Of a stretch of 64,000 nucleotides of DNA, positions 57,484 through 64,000 are shown piece by piece; position 1 is the stretch's first letter; each line of letters begins with the position of its first letter. The stretch lies in contig BCKQ01000003.1 in NCBI GenBank assembly GCA_001600695.1, positions 496,001-560,000 of the forward strand, in the 5' to 3' direction. Both the position numbers and the translations under genes were made by a program. The notes beneath the pieces were generated by a model. That model ran no database searches. It was not told the origin of the DNA and saw only the letters and a list, made by a program, of their open reading frames with translations. Source of the stretch: Ascoidea asiatica. Its lineage: Eukaryota > Ascomycota > Saccharomycetes > Ascoideales > Ascoideaceae.

Positions 57484-58995
57484 TCATAATCTTGAATAAG
57501 AAGAGCCTTTACGTGGAGAAAGTTCAAGAGTTTCCTTTTTAATATCATTAGCTAAATTTTGATCAACTTTAGCAAACATTGCAAATACTTTATCTTGTAT
57601 ATCAGGTCTTGCAGCAGAAACATGAGAAGCAACATTATGAGCTAAAGCCTTTTGTTGACCAGGTTGTTTTGCTAAAACTTTTTGATATAAAATTCTTGGT
57701 TGAACATAATCTATGTCACCAACAACATCCCAATGAAATGGGAAAGCTGGACCAGTCCAAACTTCTTGATGTTCTTGAATTTTTAAATTTGATCTATAAT
57801 TTAAAGGTAAATCAGAAGCTAAATAATTTGGAGTTGAACCTAAGTTACCATCAACAGACATTGCACCATCACGAATAGAAGGATTATAAGCTTTTGCGGC
57901 ATATGGACAATTAACAGGAATTTGATTATAATTAGTACCTAATCTATGACGATGAGTATCAGGATAAGAAAATAATCTTGATTGTAAAACAGGATCAGCA
58001 GAAGCTTCTTGATATGGAACAGTATGAGAAGGAGAAAAAGCAGCTTGTTCAACTTCTGCAAAATAATTTTTTGGATTTTTGTTTAAAGTAAATTTTGCAA
58101 ATCTTCTTAATGGAAATTGATCTTGTGGCCAGACTTTAGTTAAATCAAAAACAGAAAATGGTAAGTCTTTTGCTTGATCTTGAGTCATATATTGAATATA
58201 AGCAGTCCAAGAAGGATATTCACCTTTTTCAATTGCATTGAATAAATCTTCTTGAGCAAAATCAGGATTTGTACCAGCTAAGTTAATTGATTCTTCATTA
58301 TTTAAATTTTTAATACCTTGATCTGATTTTAAATGAACTTGAACATAAAACCATTCACCTTTTTCATTTGACCATTTATAAGTATGACCAGAATAACCAT
58401 TCATAGTTCTATAAGAAGCAGGAGTACCTCTATCAGAAAATAAAATACAAACTTGATGAATTGCTTCTTGATTTGTTGTTAAATAATCCCAAAACATATC
58501 AGCATCTTTTAAATTAGTTTGAGGATTACGTTTTTGAGTATGAATAAAATGAGGAAACTTACTTGGATTTCTAATAAAAAAAACAGGAGTATTATTATAA
58601 ACCCAATCTAAATTACCTTCTTCAGTATAAAGTTTCATTGCAAAACCTCTTGGATCTCTTGCAGAATCTGCAGAACCTTTTTCACCACCAACAGTTGAAA
58701 ATCTAATTAAACCTGGAGTCTTTTTACCAACTTTATTTAAAAATTTTGAAGCACAAATATCAGAAATATCATCAGTAACTTCAAATTCTAAAAAAGCTCC
58801 AGAACCTTTAGCATGTACAACTCTTTCTGGAATTCTTTCACGATCAAAATGTGCTATATTATCAATTAAAGTAAAATCTTGTAATAATAATGGACCAAAT
58901 TTTCCAATTCTTTGAGTTGCAAAAGGTTCTGGAATTGGAGCACCTTGAGAAGTTGTATAAGTTGGTGGAGTACCTTTATTATCGTTTGAAGACAT
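57484..58995 (-). CDS. CTA1: peroxisomal catalase, 503 aa
   Basis: Monofunctional small-subunit haem catalase: 2 H2O2 to 2 H2O plus O2. Family landmarks are all present: FDRERIPERVVHAKGSGA with distal His61, distal Asn at 134-135 in YNNTPVFF, RFSTVGGEKGSADSARDPRG at 98-117, and RLFSYPDTHRHRLG with proximal haem ligand Tyr344. Length and sequence resemble Candida peroxisomal catalases over their whole length. The C-terminus carries a short extension after LSPRK ending SRL, an accepted variant of the type-1 peroxisomal signal. Codon use is highly biased (Leu nearly always TTA or TTG, Arg AGA, no CTG), as in strongly expressed yeast genes. It ends in TGA, so TGA is a normal stop in this genome. 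The likely role is removal of H2O2 from peroxisomal oxidases. Confidence 0.98.
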   Translation of the reverse strand: MSSNDNKGTPPTYTTSQGAPIPEPFATQRIGKFGPLLLQDFTLIDNIAHFDRERIPERVVHAKGSGAFLEFEVTDDISDICASKFLNKVGKKTPGLIRFSTVGGEKGSADSARDPRGFAMKLYTEEGNLDWVYNNTPVFFIRNPSKFPHFIHTQKRNPQTNLKDADMFWDYLTTNQEAIHQVCILFSDRGTPASYRTMNGYSGHTYKWSNEKGEWFYVQVHLKSDQGIKNLNNEESINLAGTNPDFAQEDLFNAIEKGEYPSWTAYIQYMTQDQAKDLPFSVFDLTKVWPQDQFPLRRFAKFTLNKNPKNYFAEVEQAAFSPSHTVPYQEASADPVLQSRLFSYPDTHRHRLGTNYNQIPVNCPYAAKAYNPSIRDGAMSVDGNLGSTPNYLASDLPLNYRSNLKIQEHQEVWTGPAFPFHWDVVGDIDYVQPRILYQKVLAKQPGQQKALAHNVASHVSAARPDIQDKVFAMFAKVDQNLANDIKKETLELSPRKGSSYSRL

Positions 58996-60050
58996 TTTTT
59001 TATGGATTTTATTTTTATACTAATTAAGATAAAATATGATATAATAAGATAGATATATGTTATAAAAATAATAAATTTGGTTATTATAGTAAAATCAAAA
59101 ACTAATAGTGATGTTAAAAAAGAATAATTTCAAAAAATAGAGATATTAATTTCTTATATAGTAATTAGTTGTCCAATAAGTGAGTAAAAATGAATTGAAG
59201 AAAAAAAAAAAGTGGATTGATAATTTAGATTTATTCTAGATTTGAAACTATTAGCAAATACTAAAAAATATTAAAATTAATAAAAAAATATTAAAGAAAA
59301 AAATAGAAGATATTAAAAGTTTAGCAACTAATTGCAATTGTGAGATTTAATCGAATTGGATATGATATTTAATGCTGCTTTGGGCATAAACAGAAGCAAA
59401 GTCCAGGCAAAGAGCAGGCATGAATAAAATCTCCTGGATATGTAAGCAGCGAGTGCTATCAGATAAGTTCTAAGTGTTTGCAGAATATCGAATCTGAACT
59501 CGGGAACAGGCTACTGAGGGGACCGCAGACAAGGGTTTGCGGTATTGCGGGTTTTGCTGGCAGTTGTAGGTTTTCGGGGCTTCTGACTGTTGGAATTATT
59601 ACAAATACCCTCTCTTTCACCAGTTATTGGTTGGTTTAGAACCCAAGCAACCAAGCAAACTTACCCGAGGACATAAAAGTATTCGAGAACTTCACATGAA
59701 TTTCATAGATTCTACTGACCCGGTCGCGACAACAGCATTTTGGGTAAGTTGAACCAGCGGAAGCCACATACGAACCCAAGAGAAACTAAACTCAGCTTTT
59801 TGCGGGCCTCCTGTGAGCTCACATGCGCTTCGGATGTTATTCCCCATTTTGTTGTTTGGATCTCAGCTCTGTAGATTGAAGATTCGTGGCTGGGTCCACC
59901 GATATCTCCGAAACATACTCAATTTTGCCACATGTTGCTCCGCTGATAAATATCTTTTCTCCACAACTGTGGCTATAATATCAGCTATCCACGTGAGTTA
60001 AATTCAAATTATACGGAATAAAAAAAATAGTATAGACCTAAAAAAAAGAG
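58996..60050. other. catalase upstream region with a GC-richer segment
   Basis: About 1,055 bp. The first 370 bp are AT-rich with an A-rich leader before the catalase ATG. About 59365-59830 is clearly GC-richer with G-runs (for example GGTTTTCGGGGCTTC at 59571), then the tRNA-Arg 3' end. A 62-aa ORF (59813-60001) is not supported. The segment could be an upstream control region or a small element remnant; TGTTGGAATTATTACA at 59589 looks like the start of a copia LTR but no matching end was found. Confidence 0.4.
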
Positions 60051-60149
60051 CACCCGACGTGGGAGTCGAACCCACAATCTTCTGATGACTTTATTGAACA
60101 AAAGCATTCTTATAGAAGTCAGACGCGTTAACCATTACGCTAGCCAGGC
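60051..60149 (-). tRNA. tRNA-Arg(UCU) with a 26-bp intron
   Basis: Minus strand. Acceptor GCCTGGC pairs with GTCGGGT with three G-U pairs, discriminator G. A box TAGCGTAATGG, B box GGTTCGACTCC. Anticodon stem TCTGA/TCAGA with loop C-T-TCT-A-A once the canonical intron after position 37 (plus-strand 60087-60112) is removed, leaving 73 nt. The mature sequence closely follows yeast tRNA-Arg(UCU), which decodes AGA, the dominant Arg codon in the genes here. A T-run for RNA polymerase III termination follows (plus-strand A-run 60041-60047). Confidence 0.95.
60087..60112 (-). other. intron in tRNA-Arg(UCU)
   Basis: 26 bp directly 3' of the nucleotide after the anticodon (position 37/38), the canonical place for tRNA introns. 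Removing it restores a 7-nt anticodon loop. Confidence 0.88.
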
Positions 60150-60291
60150 TTCCCCTACATGTTTTTTGAAGTCTTACCCTCTGTGATTTAACTAAAACAA
60201 TTAAACATTATTCGTATAAAACATCTTATTGCAATTTTGTTTTTTTTGTCTAAAACCTGTAACATTAAACGCTATTTTTTTTCATCTGTTC

Positions 60292-60364
60292 GCCTTTATG
60301 GCCAAGTTGGTAAGGCACCTCACTAGTAATGAGGAGATCGTCTGTTCGAATCAGGCTGAAGGCA
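60292..60364 (+). tRNA. tRNA-Thr(AGU)
   Basis: Plus strand, 73 nt, no intron. Acceptor GCCTTTA pairs with TGAAGGC, discriminator A. A box TGGCCAAGTTGG, B box GTTCGAATC. Anticodon loop CTAGTAA within stems CTCA/TGAG gives anticodon AGT, read as IGU, decoding ACT/ACC. Closely matches yeast tRNA-Thr(AGU). A T9 run at 60370-60378 terminates it. Divergent from the tRNA-Arg gene 142 bp away. Confidence 0.96.
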
Positions 60365-60378
60365 GGTTCTTTTTTTTT

Positions 60379-60680
60379 ATTCAATAAATGGTCTTATAAA
60401 GTAAGTTTTTCTGACTTGTTTCAAAAACTCATTCAATTTCAATAAATGAAAATTAAAAATAATTATCGTTAATTCATTTCAATGTAAATTGTCCTGTTAT
60501 TCTACATTGAATTATAATGTGTTTTAGAATCTTAGTAAACCAATCAAATCAACAAAATCAAATTAAATTTATTTCAGAAAACAGAAACAAAAGCAAAACA
60601 AAAAAGTATACAAAAAGCTGAAACAAAAAATCGTAATAATAAAAAATAAAGTAAATACAAAATAAAACAGACAAAAGCCT
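60379..60680. other. intergenic, 3' side of the permease gene
   Basis: About 300 bp of AT-rich sequence between the tRNA-Thr terminator and the permease stop; it presumably contains the permease 3' end (A-rich on the plus strand at 60580-60675). Confidence 0.4.
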
Positions 60681-62225
60681 TTATCTTCCAAAATATTTTA
60701 ACTCAAAGGGTCTAACAATATTAAAACCAATAAATGCAAATCCAAAAGCTAATTCGAATCCTATATCTCCACCATTTTTACCAATTAATTTAGATATTTT
60801 TCCAACATACCAAGTTTGATTCATACCCATTGCTGTTCCTAAAGCTCCAAATAAAAATCCAACTAATCCTCCAATTCCAATTGGTGTTTTTTTTAAATCT
60901 TTGTAATCTTCAATATTATATCCTGAAAATCCTTTTCTATAAATAAAATGCTCAGAAAGTGAAATTGCAAGATAAATTCCAATATAATATCCAATTAAAT
61001 CCATAAAATTTTCCATTGCACTTTCAAATTTATAATATGCTGGTATACAAATTGCTAATGTAATAAAATTACCAAAAACTGTCCAAATTATTCTTGGAAT
61101 TTTTTCAAATTTACTCCAAATTGCTTGTGCACTTAATGCAATTGAATACATATTTGGTATATTAATTGAAACTGTTGATAATGCTAAAATCACACAACAA
61201 AATTCTCCAAATCCATGTAATGAATTTTCAACTAAAACTCCATAAATTAATCCTCCAATTGAATAATCTTCATATAATTCTTCCCAAACTTTATTGGTTA
61301 ATGTTCCTGTTGCACAAGCTGCACCTAATGTATATGTAAAAATTAATGGTGTTGATAATCCAATAAGTACTCCAAAGAAAATTTTATATGGATTAGAATT
61401 AATTGGCATATATGTGGTATAATCTGCTGCATATGTTGCCCAACCTGCTGTAAACCCAAAAATTGTACCTCCAAATGATAAAACATTACCTGCTGTTGTT
61501 TCTCCATTTTTCCAATCACCAGGTGTAAAATTTCCAGAAATTTTTAATCTTATAATAATTATTAAAAAAATTATACCATTTGGTATCCATGAATATTTTT
61601 CAAAATAATGAATTATTTTATACCCAAAAAATGTTATGAGAATTGTTAAAATTATCAAAATCAAACATCCTGCCCATGGTGGTAATTCTTGATTATTAAC
61701 TATATGTAATAATTGTGCTGCAGACATGGTATTAACTCCAACCCATCCAACACATGCAATACAATTAATGAATGAGAAAATTCTCATTGTGATATCACCT
61801 GTTAAAAATCTTGAAAGTATCATTTGTCTTAAACCAAATTTTGCTCCAAATATTGAAAAAAATGCAACTGGTATTGATCCAATTAATGTAAAAAAGATTA
61901 TAACTAATAATGCTTGGTAAAAGTTCAACTCAAATAGTGTTATACCTAAAGCTCCTAATGCAAATGATGGCACAACCAAATTAACTGAAAACCACATTGA
62001 TGCTGCAGACCAAATAGATTTATCAGTTTTTTCATTTTCTGGAACTCTCTCAATACCTCTAATTTCGGCTTTAAGAATTTTTCCCATTCTATTTAAGAAA
62101 TTAACACTTTTAATTTTTTCAAGGTTTAATTCTTTTTCTTCATTTTCATCTTCGTTTGGATTTACATTATTTATGGATTTTAAGTTTGGAAGTTCATCGA
62201 AGGTATTTTTTTCAATATCAATCAT
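60681..62225 (-). CDS. FCY2: purine-cytosine permease, NCS1 family, 514 aa
   Basis: Plasma-membrane proton symporter of the NCS1 family (Fcy2/FcyB type), which imports cytosine, adenine, guanine and hypoxanthine. Length is near the usual 510-530 aa. A hydrophilic acidic N-terminus (about 1-70) is followed by about 12 hydrophobic segments. Landmarks: SIWSAASMWFSVNLVVPSFA at 70-89, GNVLSFGGTIFGFTAGWATY at 246-265 followed by AADYTTYMP at 266-274 (the conserved Fcy2-type block), NIPNMYS at 355-361 and FMDLIGYYIGIYLAI at 407-421. No stop or frame defect and no CTG codon. Start context TCATAAATGATT. It belongs to the same 11-kb neighbourhood as xanthine dehydrogenase and catalase. Exact substrate is inferred from family only. 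Confidence 0.93.
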   Translation of the reverse strand: MIDIEKNTFDELPNLKSINNVNPNEDENEEKELNLEKIKSVNFLNRMGKILKAEIRGIERVPENEKTDKSIWSAASMWFSVNLVVPSFALGALGITLFELNFYQALLVIIFFTLIGSIPVAFFSIFGAKFGLRQMILSRFLTGDITMRIFSFINCIACVGWVGVNTMSAAQLLHIVNNQELPPWAGCLILIILTILITFFGYKIIHYFEKYSWIPNGIIFLIIIIRLKISGNFTPGDWKNGETTAGNVLSFGGTIFGFTAGWATYAADYTTYMPINSNPYKIFFGVLIGLSTPLIFTYTLGAACATGTLTNKVWEELYEDYSIGGLIYGVLVENSLHGFGEFCCVILALSTVSINIPNMYSIALSAQAIWSKFEKIPRIIWTVFGNFITLAICIPAYYKFESAMENFMDLIGYYIGIYLAISLSEHFIYRKGFSGYNIEDYKDLKKTPIGIGGLVGFLFGALGTAMGMNQTWYVGKISKLIGKNGGDIGFELAFGFAFIGFNIVRPFELKYFGR

Positions 62226-63769
62226 TTATGATAAATTTGAAATAATAAGTTTCAACAAAAATTGATTATCTTATTTCTTAGACTAATTTCAAGCTTAAAT
62301 TTATCTATTTAATTATTGCTTTTTTATTTAAGGTAATATCAAAAAGTACGTAAATGAAAGCTCAATTCAATAATCCTAAATCTATGGATATTTGATTGCT
62401 TATAAATGATTTCAGTTTCCAAATTTAAAGGGTCTAAATCAATAGATAATGTAATCACGAATTTTTTATATACTTTAAAATCCCTTTGGAAACAACGAAA
62501 ATGATTTAGAACTTCAAATGAACATGTTTTTTTCAATACCTTTCGTTTAACTTATTTAAAGATTAAACGAGATATTACTCTTTTCATTCAAATAACTGGA
62601 AAAAATTGAAAAGAAAAAAACGAGAAAGCAAACCGATAGGATAATAAAAATCAAATTTTGCAGGTTACCTCTCAAAAAAGTAACTTCTCAAAGGACATTG
62701 TCTTCATAATAGGGTTCAGTATTCTTGAAGGTTTCCTAAATCTACCGAGAAATAAAATCTGATGATGTTTTCGATTCTTCAAAAAACTTGTTACCTAAAA
62801 AGTAATTTGCAAAGGCGTTGCGTGGTGAACCAGCAAAATCACATATTAAATTTGTCAGCTGCAACTAAAAAAGGGCTGCTCACCCAAAGTTTGGTTACAC
62901 AGGAAATAACATTAAATGACAGCAAAAGCTTATTTGTGCCAGCGGGACTTCGGGTAAGTTGACAGGTGCTTCCCGATACAAAACAGAAACAGAAACAGAA
63001 ACAGAAAAGATAATAGAAAGCTATAAAAACAAAATTTTAAAGAGAGAAGATGACATCAAGCTTAAAACAGAGAGACAAAGAATTAATGAAAAAGAAAATT
63101 TTGAGTTTAAAGAAAATATGGCTCAGTTACCTAAATCTCTTGTTGATTTTATTTAACATTTCCCACATTATTACTTCCGAACCATATAAGTTTTGGTACA
63201 TCAAGGAGTTGTGATGTTATAATAAAAATTTCTAGATTTTGTTTCAAACAAAAGAACATGCTAAAACAACTAAAAGATGTAATGATCTAAAATATATTAT
63301 TATTATTCATACTGAATATTATAATTCTTAAGCTGTATGATACCTTTTCTTATCAATAAAGTCGCTTTTTGTGGTTTTGTTTGTAGGGTTTCATTACGAT
63401 AAACAACTTTCAAGGGTTTCAATAGGGAAAGAAATGTAATAGGTTCCCCGTATATCCTTATTTGAAAACTTTGCATTTATTATTATTCATTATCTTTCTA
63501 GTGACTATCTTTAAATATTTGAAAAACAAAATAATCAATTTATGTTTTTCAATAAATTTCAAAAATTTCATACTTTTTAAGTAATGGCTTGGTAATTTTC
63601 AAATACTTTAAAACTAAATTATAATGAAATTCATAATGAATAAATTTTCTCGATGCAATTACTTGTCTTATATGAATCAATGAAATCCAATTGAGAATTT
63701 ATTAATACTATGATTATCATTTTTATTCTTAGATTAAAAAAAATAAATTAAGAAAATTTAAATTCCTAC
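62226..63769. other. intergenic region with two short weak ORFs
   Basis: About 1.5 kb. Plus-strand ORFs 62762-62962 (66 aa) and 62959-63156 (65 aa) overlap by 4 bases. The second is highly charged (Lys/Glu/Arg) and begins in a CAGAAA hexanucleotide repeat at about 62982-63007. Neither matches anything I know. The short stretch GTAAGT at 62953 next to ACAG at 62961 is too small for an intron. They could be a decayed or very small gene. The promoter of the permease lies just right of 62225. The rest is AT-rich. Confidence 0.35.
62980..63010 (+). repeat. CAGAAA microsatellite
   Basis: Four tandem CAGAAA units, with variants at both edges. Short; no function implied. Confidence 0.8.
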
Positions 63770-64000
63770 TTATTCAGGCTTTGAATCGGCAGTTACAATT
63801 TCAATAGGTAATACCAGAGATGAATAAGAGCCTCTTTTACCTGTTTCAAAATCCATTTCCTCATATTTAACATATTTGGTTTTTTTGAAGTACTTAAAAC
63901 CAAAAATAAATATTGGAAATAATGGCAATAAAATATACATATCAACAAAATTTCCGGCATCAAAAGGATCAAAACTTGTCCATTCTTGAACAAATACTAA
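63770..64000 (-). CDS. amino-acid permease, C-terminal 76 aa (runs off the window)
   Basis: An open frame from the window edge (64000) to TAA at 63770-63772, with no start inside the window. The reading EWTSFDPFDAGNFVDMYILL, then PLFPIFIFGFKYFKKTKYVK and YEEMDFETGKRG, is the typical last membrane segment and tail of fungal amino-acid permeases (YAT family: FD-x-x-x-F-x-x-x-Y-I, gyk-x-x-kTK, then E-x-D-x-x-T-G-R/K). The overlapping 66-aa ORF 63793-63993 in another frame is a shadow. Substrate cannot be told from the tail. Lies 1.5 kb from the purine permease in the same direction. Confidence 0.85.
   Translation of the reverse strand, partial: LVFVQEWTSFDPFDAGNFVDMYILLPLFPIFIFGFKYFKKTKYVKYEEMDFETGKRGSYSSLVLPIEIVTADSKPE

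Noticed and set aside
59589-60000. Solo copia LTR starting TGTTGGAATTATT upstream of catalase
   Set aside because: No matching CA end, second copy or target duplication found.
62762-63156. Two-exon gene joined through GTAAGT at 62953
   Set aside because: The only nearby AG lies within about 10 bp, far too short for an intron, and no branch-point sequence is seen.
1-64000. CRISPR array, bacterial operon or phage features
   Set aside because: No regularly spaced identical repeats; gene style, tRNAs and elements are eukaryotic.

Overview
The window is strongly AT-rich nuclear DNA from what looks like an ascomycete budding yeast (Saccharomycotina). The evidence is compact intron-less genes, yeast-type tRNA-Arg(UCU) and tRNA-Thr(AGU) genes, a fungal NCS1 purine permease, a peroxisomal catalase closely resembling Candida catalases, and a Ty3/gypsy element primed by initiator tRNA-Met. 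The catalase and permease genes contain no CTG codon and the xanthine dehydrogenase gene contains one, so CTG decoding (Leu or Ser) cannot be settled here. Genus is not assigned. Layout: (1) Positions 1-49.2 kb are a gene desert made of decayed mobile DNA: a Ty1/copia relic (about 2.2-8.1 kb), at least three copies plus one fragment of a roughly 1-kb non-coding repeat (family A), six copies or fragments of a roughly 0.87-kb repeat (family B), a nested 1.9-kb element with a broken gene of unknown family, two Tc1/mariner transposase relics, a GC-richer broken coding region of unknown origin, a structurally complete but mutated Ty3/gypsy element (34995-41590, with LTRs, PBS, PPT and target duplication), a broken small ORF ending in a SUMO-interaction-type motif, and a 436-bp MITE. 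Two near-identical family A copies form an inverted repeat enclosing about 21 kb, and two family B copies lie head to head. Long gene-free DNA with transposons and inverted repeats is what one expects of a pericentromeric or other heterochromatic region, but that is inference. (2) Positions 49.2-64 kb are normal gene-dense yeast DNA: an unknown acidic 382-aa protein, xanthine dehydrogenase (1501 aa), an unknown 372-aa protein with hydrophobic segments, catalase with a C-terminal SRL peroxisomal signal, two divergent tRNA genes, a purine/cytosine permease, and the C-terminal end of an amino-acid permease running off the right edge. How the genes may work together: the permease can import hypoxanthine and related bases, xanthine dehydrogenase oxidises hypoxanthine and xanthine to urate, and peroxisomal urate oxidase (not in the window) makes H2O2 that catalase removes. 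The three genes lie within 11 kb and could be a small purine-use neighbourhood. Xanthine dehydrogenase is uncommon in budding yeasts and requires molybdenum cofactor, so the host should also carry cofactor genes.
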